Below, piece after piece: positions 47,908-59,200 of a stretch of DNA of 64,000 bases. Below the pieces are notes generated by a model that was not told the DNA's origin, did no database searches, and saw only the letters and a list, made by a program, of their open reading frames with translations. This stretch comes from Gordionus sp. m RMFG-2023 (lineage: Eukaryota; Nematomorpha; Gordioida; Chordodea; Parachordodidae): NCBI RefSeq assembly GCF_954871325.1, contig NC_088775.1:50507561-50571560 (forward strand), written 5' to 3'. The position numbers and the translations under genes are program-made. The stretch's first letter is position 1. The number at the start of each line of letters is the position of its first letter.

Positions 47908-48619
47908 GGGGAGACCGGAGTTATGGCGAACCTTAATATAATTAAAAGTACTTTATCATTTTTAACAAAAAATATCTCATTTTATTAGTTTTATGATAGA
48001 TTTAAATTTCAAAAATACAATACTTTTTTCAATTTTATTTTTTTGGGAACGAGTGAACCCTACCCAAGAACGAACGAACCCTACCCGGGAACGAACAAGC
48101 CTTTGTTCGGGGCTATTATAAGCTCTGCTTAATTTTCCACATAATAGATTTTTTATTAGAACATATTTAGTGATTTAAAGCATAAAAGTAATATAAACAA
48201 AAAAATGGGAACATTATTCACAATCTTTGCAAAAGGATTAAAATTAGCAATAACTACATTTACGACATTGAAACCAGTCTTTTGTTATGATGCTTTTAAT
48301 AATTTAATTTTTTTGCACACTAAACAATTGTTATTCATATTAATAAATAACATTTTTTGATTTTTTTCTTTTATTTGCTCTCTACATGGCTTTTTTATAA
48401 GTTAAAATAGCAGAATATTGTTTATTTTTGTTTCCAAGCTTTTTATAAATGTTGGGCATGGAAAAATTGATTCTGGGTCAAAATTTTTAGAGGTTGGCTC
48501 ATTTGAATAAGAATGTTTGACCTCAGAATCTTGTCTAATTCTCAATCACATATCATTACTATCATTATTCTCAAAATTAACATTGTTATTATTACTAGTT
48601 TCCTCATAATTTGTATTCG

Positions 48620-49560
48620 GTAAATCATTTGAATATATTATAACTTTCATCATTAAAAATTATAGGATTAAATGACCAAATTTCACATGATTTAAAATCA
48701 TTTTGAACTGTAGCTGGAGTACATGCCTTATGTAAAATATCATTGAAGATATCTGGTATATCATAGATTGTAACGTTTACCATAATTAGTTTCTCATCCA
48801 TGAGTCAACTGAAGAGTTATAATATATAATGGGCCAAACTGTTTTATCCAGAGGTTGTAGTTTATGGGTACAGTGTGGTGGGAAAGTTAATAATATTATC
48901 CCCCTCCAAACAATGGTGAGAAATGTGATTATCCAATATAATAAGGGCCTTTCTATCTTTTGTAGGTTTAACAGTTTGGCAAAATAATTTAAGAATATTA
49001 AAAAGTCATCCTCTAACATCCAGCCTGAACCATTTAATATACCGATAGCACCAAGTGGTCCATCTCTTAAAAAGTGATCATAATATTTTTTCCTAGGATA
49101 TATAAACATTGGTGGTATCAAGTTGCCCAGGGCCATTGACTGCTATTACTAAAGTCACTGCTATTACTAAAGTCACTGCTATTACTAAAGTCACTGCTAT
49201 TACTAAAGTCACAAGGGTTACCCTCTCAGATGTGATAGCTCCAACACTTATTTTTGGCCTTTCATGACTAAAACTTTAGCAGACTTCTGAACAGTTGTTA
49301 ATGCCTTACATAATTAATATTTTACCTGTTTCATCCATATTAAAGATCTCATTTGCAGTTAGTCTTGTAGCATCCAAATTTTTAAGATTATGAAAAAAAA
49401 TTCTACATTATAATTATTAAAATTAGTTGCTTCAGGGCTCCTCAGTGATATAGAGGGATTTCCTATAAGAAATGATGCTAAATCTTCACCAACAAATTTG
49501 TTATTTATGGTACTTTTATATTATATTTACATGAAAGTTGTAAGCTAATTCTGGCCTTTA
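48620..49560 (-). pseudogene. pogo/Tigger transposase (DDE_1), broken
   Basis: Minus strand, in order: SFLIGNPSISLRSPEATN, FNMDETG (first catalytic D, about 49345), KISVGAITSERVTLV, then a repeated TLVIAV stretch. Next come MALGNLIPPMFIYPRKKYY, GSGWMLEDDFLIFLNYF, ERPLLY, LDNHISHHCLEG (second D, in another frame) and FPPHCTHKLQPLD. The C-terminal part reads ACTPATVQNDFKSC and NPIIFND. A one-base slip lies before MALGN, and two more lie around the second D. The N-terminal DNA-binding half was separated or lost; the hAT insertion lies just upstream. Confidence 0.85.
49139..49210 (-). repeat. In-frame 18-bp tandem repeat inside the pogo transposase
   Basis: Four perfect copies of ACTGCTATTACTAAAGTC. 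On the minus strand they expand TLVIAV six residues at a time, in the place where relatives have a single LVT-V-AVNA segment. Confidence 0.9.
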
Positions 49561-49648
49561 TTAAAATAAATTATGAACAATTAACATATATTGATAAATT
49601 TAATTTTTTAAGGCAAGGCCCATTACATATTTGCTGCTTTGATAAAAT

Positions 49649-52437
49649 CAGTGGCTTAGTCAGGATTTATCCATGGGGGGGGGGGGTTAAATTTTTTTTA
49701 GGGGCTTCACCTCCAAACCCTATTTTTAAATTTTGGCAAAATTATGTGCTTTATCATTGTCTAACCACTATAGTAGCCAGCATAAATGAAAAAAATATTA
49801 GTAACAGATTTTTGGCCATATTTATGATTAATAAGTGGCTGAAAGCATTATTCTAAAAATTTTATCAATGTTTAGTCAATTATAAAGTAATCCATCCAGT
49901 GTAGAAAGAAAAAAAATTTGCCCCCCAAACCTTCCATTTTTTATGATCACTCAATATATCTTATTGAGTGAAAAATAATTATTTTAATTAAATTTTAAAG
50001 AATTTAATTATAGATTTTATTTATTATTAAAATACTTTAGTTATAATAAATTTCAAATGTAGAAATTTTATACAGATTAAGATTTATTGTATATAACTAT
50101 ATTTAAAAAATATATAATTCAATAAAATATAAGTAATTCTTGTACGGTATTTAAAAAAATATAATTAACAAATATAATTAATACAATTGAATCAAAATAT
50201 AAATAATTCTTATTGCAAATACAATACTTTTATTAAAAATAGAATGACTATGAATTCATTATAATTAAGTTTAGCATATAAAAATTTTATGACTAAGAAC
50301 ATATAAAGAGAGGTGTACTTTTCTCTGAGATTTGGCTAATTCATCTGAATCAATTTTTTTATCTAGAATAATCCTTATAAATATTTAATATGGCTACATT
50401 TAAACGGTTTTCACCGGTGCTATTTCTTAAATAGGCTTTTAACCTTTTCAATGTTGAAAAGGACCTTTCATTAGTGCAGGTACTAATCGGTAAAGTAACC
50501 AAAATAAAAAGCATGTTTTGATATTAGGCAGGGAATCTAAAGTAAAGGGCCTGCAAAGCATTTTTTGGTCTCAAAAAGTATTCTATTCTATCAAGATTTT
50601 TATACCAAAATTCGACATCACAAACTAACTTATCATACGATCCTGATAAATCATCAGAATAATCTCTGAGATTTTCTTAATATCCTTTCGCGTTTCAAGT
50701 ATAATCAACAATTCAGACTCAACCGGTAGAAGAAAATAAAAGCTTTATAAAATAAAATTGTGACTAATATATCTTCCCTTTAATTGAAATAAAAATGTAT
50801 CAATAAGAGGAATAAAAATATTTATTTTATTAAAATCCTCAATCGTAGATCAATATTTAAGCGATTGGACTGTCTAGAAACTACTCTAGGTTTAAAAATT
50901 TCAATCCCAAACATATTAGCGATCCCCTTTACTTTCTCGTATATTTCATGAAATTTTTCATCCACCTTATCTCTGATATTTGTTAATATTTCAACAATAT
51001 CCTTTGCCTTATTCATAACCTCCCTTAAATCCAAATCATTTTTTGTAGCATTTTGCTAAAATCATATGTATAATTAAATAAAAAATATACACATTGAATT
51101 GATATTAAAAAAGTGGCTTCGTAATGGCCTGCAAAAGATTTTCAGCATCTGCGGAATATTTTTTATGCTTGATATGTAGGATTCGAGCGCTGCAAAAATA
51201 AATTTATATAATTCGATGAAAAGTTTCACTGATTGTTGTCTTTCAATAAATCTAGTTGGACAAAATCTTTTTAGTTTTTTTTGATTATTTGAATCAATAC
51301 TACAAACGTTCGGATAAAAAGCAGTATCTTCTTGGGTGGTGTGAAAGTCTCAAACCAACGAAATTGTTTCAAAATTTTGAAAAATATAATAGAATTATAA
51401 AAAGATATCTATAATACATAATAAAATCTAATAAATTCCAATTAGATTAAAATAATTTTACGTAAACTGTTCCGGATATGTCGTTTCTCGCATGTCACAG
51501 ATATCATTAAACTTAGGCAATGTGAACTATAGTGAACATATATAGCTGTGCTATAAAGCTCTCTAATTCTTGACTGCACCCCTTTAACGTCGCCATTCAT
51601 CGAGGAAGCTCCATCATATCCTTGACTTCTCATTAGATTTAAATTTAGGTCTTGAAAGGATGCTAAAATTTCTTTGGCTATCTCTGATTTAGTGTCATGT
51701 AAGTCAATAAATTGAACAAAGAGTTCCTTCATTTTGAAATCACTTGATTCCATATCAATAAACCCTACTGCTATGGATAATTGCTCTATGTTACCAACAT
51801 CCGAAGTCTCATTCGCCAAAACACTAAAAAATAGTGATGCTTTTATTTTTGTAGAAATTTCTTTCAATATGAACCTATTGCATATGCCTATTATTTCATT
51901 TTGAGCACTTGGACTAAGGATAGTTATCATTATTATTGAATTAGAGTTTCACCAATTCCTTGAAATTCCTTTCATTATGAGATGATTATGTAAGTGTTAA
52001 GGGGCCAGTATAAATTATATGAGCTTTTAATGCTAAGCCCTGCCTCCCTAACTAAATGATTGCATCAATTATTATAATTATTCTTGCTCTGTTGGTTGTA
52101 ACAATATCAAATTTTTTTTATTCATTACATTAGATATTGATATCATTTGATTCATAGAGATGGCTTTTAAAGCATCCGATATCTCACAAGAATTGAGATG
52201 GTAAATTTTAGTTCATATAATTTTTAATTTATATTTTTAAACTATGTGATCATTTAAAATTGATAATTTTTATTTGTTTTTTTGAATATATTTCATTTTG
52301 ATATATTATATATATTTTATTTCTAAATTGAAACCGTTTTTTAAATGAAATTATTCACAAGAAAAAAAAAATTTCGGAGGTTATGGGGGGGGGGTTCAAT
52401 CTCCCCCTTATCTACGCCACTGGTATCTACACCACTG
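49649..52437 (-). mobile_element. hAT element (DUF4371/ZMYM1 type), 2789 bp
   Basis: Termini CAGTGGCTTAG and, inverted, CAGTGGTGTAG; near both ends lie G-runs of about ten. A perfect 8-bp duplication GATAAAAT flanks it (49641-49648 and 52438-52445). The right end has a doubled terminus (CTACGCCACTGG then CTACACCACTG). Inserted in the pogo element. Confidence 0.92.
50370..52110 (-). pseudogene. hAT transposase (DUF4371 plus hATC), broken
   Basis: Minus strand. N-terminal scraps near 52100-51930 (RQGLALK-like, NERNFKELVKL) precede the main frame 51930-51442: SPSAQNEIIGICNRFILKEI, FFSVLANETSDVGNIEQLSI (relatives have ADETSD, so a catalytic Asp position reads Asn) and MRSQGYDGASSMNGDVKGVQ. Next come YVHYSSHCLSLMI and, at 51034-50822, FHEIYEKVKGIANMFGIEIF with PRVVSRQSNRLN. 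It closes at about 50490-50370 with the hATC dimerisation segment CTNERSFSTLKRLKAYLRNS. Several frame changes separate these parts. The insertion looks recent by its perfect target duplication, yet the gene is already broken. Confidence 0.85.
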
Positions 52438-53099
52438 GATAAAATATTTTGAAAGTATTGCCTCTTGTTCAATATTAAAAATCCGTCTTGTATTGGATAA
52501 AATAACATTTTGTTATCTCTTGAAACTCGAGTTTTATCTCATAACTGTGTTATATCTAAGGCTTGTAATGCTCAATAATATTGATTAATGATTTATTTTG
52601 AGGAAATATCATCATGAATTCTTTAGAAAATTTTTTGGTTTTTGATTTATAATTTCTAACCATGTTAAAATTTTAAAAAACGGTAAAAAAGGTTCGACCT
52701 AACCTCATAAAAATAACCCCATGGCTCCACTTTGATTAAGATCATATATAGTATTTATAATAACAATTTTGTTTTGGTAAATTGATATTCTATAAAATAG
52801 GATTTTTTCTTTTATATAAGATGATTTTTGGGTGTTAAAAATGTATATTAATTTTTATTTTTGAAAAATATTAAAAAGTTACTTTTGTACGAATCATACA
52901 ATGCATTATAAAATTTCTCAAGCTGTCAGATAGAAATAAAAATTATAGCCGCATATTTTGGTAAAAAAATGATCCCTTAGAGTTTAATACTCTAGAAAAT
53001 AAAGCTATGTCTCGCTATAACCCTGGGTTCATTAGATCCCCGGTCTCCCCTACAAAATTAAAAAAATAAGCATAAACAAAAACAAAATAAGGAAGGAAG

Positions 53100-54034
53100 A
53101 ATAAATTGCCTTTGACGCCAATATAGTTAGTTTTGAGTAACGAACAACCAGCCTATCTCTTATGTAGAAGCCTTCTCAAGGATCGTTATAGAGCTTGCAG
53201 ATGTGAGATCCTAAATGTCGAAGATAAGGCAGTTTATCGAAGGAAGTTTTGGTAGTGAAAATAATTGGAATAAAGATGGGATCTTCTGAAATTTCGGAAT
53301 ATTTGGCAATTTTGATTTTTTTTTGTTCAAGTAAGTTAGATGTTTGGATGGATTGGGTTAATTTATCTATGCAGGAATAGTTCCAAACGAGAAATTCTTT
53401 TCCATGGAATCAGGGTATCGAATCTTAAATGTCCTGTGGTCAAGTATTACAGAAATTTGGGCCTATTTTAAGGCTCGTTGCAGGAAATTGTATTAGTTAT
53501 GACTAAATATTTGTCTTTTACACAATTTGCAGTATATAAACTGTGCTTTACTTTGCTGTCTACGCAGTCAGAGCAGATGCAGAAAGGGATATCGTACAAT
53601 AAAGGGGGATTAGCGTGGGTAAGATCATTGCTGGCGAGTTGGAGCTAAAAATTTGTAAATGGAATTACTTTAAAAAATTCGTGTCTTATTCATTAATTAA
53701 GAAAGCGAAGAATGATCGATCTGTTGGTAGCATGCTAGATAATAGATTTAACGCAGCGAGCACAACTAATACTGGTCTATTTTAATCCTGTTTATTGTTA
53801 GGCGATGAGACATCAACGACACGCGTCTTCCATAATAAAATAGTGTCTTCTAAGGGAAGCCATTTTTTGAGGTGTACGCATTTGTGATGTGTCTGGAAGT
53901 AGACTGCTCGAAATAAAGGCAGTGAACTTAAGGTCTGCGGATGACCTAATCTTCAAACCACTACTTCTTGGTGGTAATGAAGCCTGAGCCCATGCAGTTT
54001 CATTGAAATTTAGGTTCAAAATATTTTCGGTCAT
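53100..54034 (-). pseudogene. RLE-type LINE fragment (RT C-terminus to endonuclease)
   Basis: Minus strand: AWAQASLPPRSSGLKIRSSA (54000-53940) aligns with the TKSGGIGIRS region of the LINE at 40330-43035. Later segments read WNYSCIDKLTQSIQTSNL, KIAKYSEIS and DPxEGFYIRDRLVVRYSKL, the endonuclease and C-terminal part. Multiple stops and shifts make it an old 5'-truncated copy. Confidence 0.7.
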
Positions 54035-55390
54035 GGATTGGACATTTTATAATCCCTTTGTTTTAGATTGTGTCCTATATAAATAAATTAATTTAGTTAT
54101 TTTGAAGAAAAAAAATAACATAAGCTATTATTAATGTAAAAATAAAATAGTGTTTTAAATCATTTTTCGCCATTTTTTTTTCAAAAAATTTGAATAAAAA
54201 TTTTTCAAAAATTTGGGTAATTTTTACGAAAAACTTTAAAGTAATATTAAAGTATTTGATGGCATTGTTATTTTTCGTATTTTATTCTCGTTTTTTGGAT
54301 TTTTGATTGTTTTTTTTTTCTTTCTTTTTTTTTGTTTTTCTTTCTTTTTTTTTGTTTTTCTTTCTTTTTTTTTGTTTTTCCTTATTTAATTTTTACAAAA
54401 CCTAAAAAAAATATGAAAGATTTCGTACATGTTCATAATTTTATTAATTTGCGAAAATTTCTAAATTTTGAAGTTTTTCAAAACGTTTAGGACACAGCCT
54501 TATAAATGGGAATTGAATTATATACTAAAACTAGAGATGATCAGCATGGTCCATTATGATTTTTGAATTTTGACTTGACCATACGGTTCGACCCTAAAAT
54601 TCCTTGTCCAGCCCTTAAAAATTTTTAGTAAGGAAAAAAACAATTTGTATTTTTCGGCATTTAAAAGAATATTAAATTCCGGTCTACCCATTTCCTTAAA
54701 AATATTTTACACAAGTTGCCTAGCTCGAATTTTTTACCTCGGGGCACGCCGAACGGTTATCCCGAATCTTGCAGATCTTCACTCTAGACCCTAATAAAGA
54801 TTAATCCTAAAAAGAAAAAGGAAGGATTTGCTATTGATGCATATATTTTTTTGGTTTTTGAATATAAAAATAATTTTTTAAATATTTAGGCTTTTCATAA
54901 ATAGAAATATGTTCTTTTTATTTTCTTGTTTATTATATAAACTAGTTTAAAAATGCCACAAAAAACCAGTTTTTATAAAAAACAAATATAGAAAAATTTA
55001 CACAAAACAATTAAACTTAAAAAAATATTTGATCTCTTATCAGATGTTTTCTTCATGTTAAAAAGAATTTTCGGCCTTTTTATTTATACTACATATACTC
55101 AACTAGCAATTCATTATGATATATAAAATGAACTCTTACGTTTAATAAATTATAGATAAATTATGAAAACGTATAAAATATACATTTTTTTGAGTTTATA
55201 AAGCTTGGTGACCGAGACCACCAGGATTGTTTAGATTCCAGGGTTATTCGGTATTTCAAGGTAAAGAAAAAATATTTTAATTTATATTTTGTATCTCACC
55301 TCAGAACACAACGCAATCACATTTTTGTTTAAATTTTTTAAAAATTGAACAAGGCCGTTTTAAGGTAATATAAATTTTTCATATAATGAG
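54035..55390. other. No gene; low-complexity T-rich repeat, then leader of the Gypsy-type element
   Basis: At about 54318-54380 a roughly 24-bp unit of T-runs with CTTTC and GTTTTTC occurs three times. TGGTGACCGAGACC at about 55207 could be a primer-binding site, but no matching terminal repeat upstream was found, so this is only a suggestion. Confidence 0.4.
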
Positions 55391-56203
55391 ATGGGCTTTA
55401 TATTTAATTTTGATATTGAGCCTAGCGTATTTGATAAAATTTCGGAGTATCCGAGTATTACTTATCAAAGTTTGTATCAAATGGTTGATAAATTTGATGT
55501 AAATAATGCCGTAGTGACAATTTTATTGTTGGTTCTACTGTACGTGTTATATATTACAATAAAATTTTTGTTTGGAAAATGTACTCTGGGCGCGACTAGA
55601 GTATATGGTAATTGGAAAATAGACACTCCGGTGTCGGCTGATTGTTGGAAAAAGATTTCGGTCTTGGAAAGTAGTTTAAATGGAATTTTAAATGAAATCA
55701 AGAACGGCAGACCTGAAAAGGTGGAAATGATGAAAGATAATAACGATGATCGTTTGGATAGTGTGGAGAGATCTATAGTTATCCTCCAGGAATTGAAAGA
55801 ATTAAAAGACATGATTAAGATTATATATCAGGATATGAATACGTTGGTTATGGCTAATAGTAATAGTAATAAAGGCCAAGTGCGTGGTCCGACATGGACA
55901 GATGGAAAAAATATTTCCATTGAAAAAAATGGCTTTTCAGGTCATAAGAAAATTTTTGAAGATTTGAAATGTACCCGTTGTGGGTATGTGGGTCACAAGG
56001 TAGAGACCTGCGTAGTCAAAGAACAAAATTTTCGTGAAGGTTTTCCGTTAAAGAGATTGGCATCAGAAAATTTTAATGTTAGAAAAATTTCTGGTACTAA
56101 CACGAATAAATTTGATGTTTTACGACCGAATTATGGCAAATCCCGTTTGTGTTTTAAATGTAACAAACCGGGACATGTAGCCATAAACTGTATCAAAAAT
56201 TGA
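55391..56203 (+). CDS. gag-like protein with membrane segment and two CCHC knuckles
   Basis: 270 residues. Residues 1-38 are hydrophilic, then a strongly hydrophobic run (VVTILLLVLLYVLYITIKFL, about 41-60) looks like a membrane helix. Residues about 90-155 are rich in Lys/Glu/Leu/Ile and may form a coiled coil. Two nucleic-acid-binding zinc knuckles close the protein (CTRCGYVGHKVETC, about 197-210, and CFKCNKPGHVAINC, about 254-267). The knuckles and position before pol make it the gag counterpart. It is short, and I see no clear capsid major homology region; a membrane helix near the N-terminus is unusual. The stop is discussed under the read-through site. Confidence 0.75.
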   Translation: MGFIFNFDIEPSVFDKISEYPSITYQSLYQMVDKFDVNNAVVTILLLVLLYVLYITIKFLFGKCTLGATRVYGNWKIDTPVSADCWKKISVLESSLNGILNEIKNGRPEKVEMMKDNNDDRLDSVERSIVILQELKELKDMIKIIYQDMNTLVMANSNSNKGQVRGPTWTDGKNISIEKNGFSGHKKIFEDLKCTRCGYVGHKVETCVVKEQNFREGFPLKRLASENFNVRKISGTNTNKFDVLRPNYGKSRLCFKCNKPGHVAINCIKN

Positions 56204-56232
56204 CTATATGATTGCAAATGTAATCATATAGT
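56201..56232 (+). promoter_or_regulatory. Candidate stop-codon read-through signal between gag and pol
   Basis: The gag frame ends in UGA followed by CUA. CTATATGATT (56204-56213) pairs perfectly with AATCATATAG (56222-56231) around an 8-nt loop. The pol frame is the same frame and is open from directly behind this stop. In-frame gag/pol junctions with read-through are known among LTR retroelements and gammaretroviruses. Confidence 0.7.
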
Positions 56233-59200
56233 AGGTAGGAGATCGGGATGGAAAAAAAATAATAAAGTAAATAACCATGATAATAACCGAAATTTTTTAA
56301 ATTATGATGATAAAAATAATAAAGATTCTAATGAATTTAAATGGGAGAAATATCCTTTGGGTATTGTTAAATATTCCGATGAAAGGAATATGAATATTTT
56401 CAGATGGGAAAAATATCCCAGTTATATAAAAAAAAACAATATGAATATTGTTAAGGAACCACTAAATTCCGAGTTGAATTTATGTTCAAATGAGAATTCT
56501 CATGAAACTGATGTTTCAGATGAGATTAATATTGATCCGTCAATTAAAACATATGATATTTTAATGACTGAAAGATTAGTCGAACCTCGTCCTTGTCCAA
56601 GAGTTATCGTAAGAGTTGACTCTAGGGATATTGACATGTTGTTCGACACAGGGGCTAGCATTTCTATAATGTCTCGAAGAAATTATTTTAAGTATTGGCC
56701 TAAAGGTAAGCTTGAGAAAGAATCTATGTGCGTCAGACAATTTGATGGGTCTGAGATAATAGTTTTGGGAAAAACTAAATTGGGCGTAATTCTTCATGAT
56801 ACCACATTTTTCCTAGATTTATGGGTAGTAAAGAAAGATGTGGAAACCATCATGGGGTGGGATTGGATTGTTCAGTTAGGTCCTTTCAGTAATTATTGGA
56901 ATATTTTTGCCCTACATAATGGTTCGGTCATAATTAACCCGAAGGACCAAAATATTGCTTATAACGCTCTAAAAAATATCTGTGAAATAGAAGGGAAGGA
57001 TTTAACCATAAAACAAAATGATTCAACCCATAATTCTGATTGGTATGTAAAGTCCACGGAATTAATGGTTGAAAACAACATTAGCATTGATAAAACCCCA
57101 GTGGTGGCTATTGGTATTCCTGAATTACATAAAATGAGTGAAAATATATCTCGTTTAATGAAGAAGTATGAAATAATTTTCGAAGACAAATTAGGTTGTC
57201 TTAATGATTATCAAGTAGATATAAAATTAAGGGAAGGATTTGCACCTATTTTCCTAGCGTGTCGTCGAGTCCCTTTTGAATGGAAAAAGGAAATTGACGA
57301 AGAATTGGATCAATGGGTTAAAGATGGTATCATTGTTCCAGTGGAATATAGTGTATGGGCAACCCCGTTGGTACCGGTTAAGAAATCAAATGGTAAATTG
57401 AGACTCTGTGCTGATTTCAGAGTAACCGTTAATCGATGGGTAGTAGAGGTTAAATATCCTTTACCCCGAATTGAGGAAATTTTGGCCCAGTTGAAGGGAG
57501 CGAAATATTTTTCAAAGGTTGATTTTTCGTCCGCCTATTTACAATTACCTTTGAGGGAGGAGATTCGTAAATTATTGACGATCACGACTCCCAAAGGGCT
57601 GTTCGCTTTTTGTAGATTACCATTTGGGTTAAGTGTGTCAGCGCCTATTTTTCAGCGAACCATGGCGTCCGTTTTCCAGGGACTAGAGGGTGTATTTTAT
57701 TACATGGATGATGTGCTAATTACAGGGATAACGCCTGAGCAGCATAACCATCGTCTGGAGGAAGTTTTTAAAAGAATTCAGGGTAAAGGCTTGAGAGCCA
57801 GCAAAGAGAAAAGCCTTTTGGGTGTAATGGAGGTCGAATATTTAGGCCATCAAATAAATGGGATTGAGGTGAAGCCATTGCAAAAAAATTTGAAAAATAT
57901 ATTAAATTTAAAGCAGCCCAATAATAAGGCTGAAGTGCAGTCCTTTTTGGGTATGGTAAATTACTATCATCGTTTTATAGAGGATTTTGCGAAGGTAGCT
58001 GCCCCGTTATATGAGTTATTAAAAAAAGGCGTTCATTTCGATTGGAAAGTAGAGCAACAAGAAGCATTTGAAATTTTAAAGGGAAAAATTGGGGAAGAGC
58101 CAATTTTAGTCTGTTTCAACAATGATTTAGAAATTATTTTAGCGGTTGATGCCTCCAACAAAGGTGTTGGAGGAGCCTTATTACATGTAATTGATGCTGT
58201 GGAAAGACCCATCCTTTTTTTTTCCCGAGTTTTTAGGGATGTCGAAACGAGATATTCGGTGATTGAACAGGAGGCCTTGGCCGTGATTTTCGGTTTGACG
58301 AAATGCCGTGAATATTTGATTGGTAAAAAATTTGAAATTTTTACTGACCATAAGCCATTAATCCACCTATTCCGAAAGGATAATAGGGAGTTAATGCTAT
58401 CTCCCCGGTTACAACGTTGGTTGTTATTAGTGGGAAGTTTTAACGTGGAAGTTAGATATCGTCGGGGCAAAGAGAATCATTTGCCGGATATTTTGTCCAG
58501 GTTGGGTTCTGACTGTGCAGACCCGGAAATAAATAGTAGTATAAGTGATAGAGAGAAGGCCTTAGTGCGTTCTCTGTCTTATATTTTAAAAGGGGGTCCT
58601 ACCAATTGGGAGGATTTGAAAGCCAATACTGTGAATGACAAAGTGCTAGGTCAGATAAAATTAAGTCTAACAGGAGATAAACCTTGGAAAAACAAATATG
58701 ATGCATATAAAAAAATACAGAAAGAATTATCAATTGTTGATGATTGTATTATGAGGGGAAACAGGGCCGTAATTCCTTATAAATTACGGAGTAAAATTAT
58801 GAAATTATTGCACGCCGGTCATCAAGGTCGAGACAAGATGAAGTCTTGGGCTCGAGAATATGTATGGTGGCCTGGTATGGGCAAAGATATTGAACGGATT
58901 ACCAGGAAATGCGTTCCTTGTAATGCATGTGCTCCTATGCCCCGTAAAGAGGTAGGGCAGGTTTGGCCTAAATCAAAGAAACCTTGGGAACGTATCCACA
59001 TCGATTTCTTTGATCTTGATAAAAAGACATATTTTTTAGTGGTAGACTCATATTCTAAATGGATAGAATATGCATTAGTACATGGATACACCACAAAAAT
59101 TGTTGTGAAAAAATTAAGAGAATTATATGCTCGGTTCGGTTTTCCGGACAAAATAGTGTCTGACGGGGGTCCCGCCTTTGTCAGCGAAGATTTTAAACAG

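Larger units (their letters stand above)
47908..53050 (-). mobile_element. pogo/Tigger-type transposon interrupted by a hAT element
   Basis: GGGGAGACCGGAG at the left and CCCCGGTCTCCCC at the right with TA on both sides (47906-47907 and 53051-53052). Without the nested hAT (49649-52437) it is about 2.35 kb, a normal pogo length. The transposase remnant is on the minus strand. The 947-bp element at 30457 is its short relative. Confidence 0.85.
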
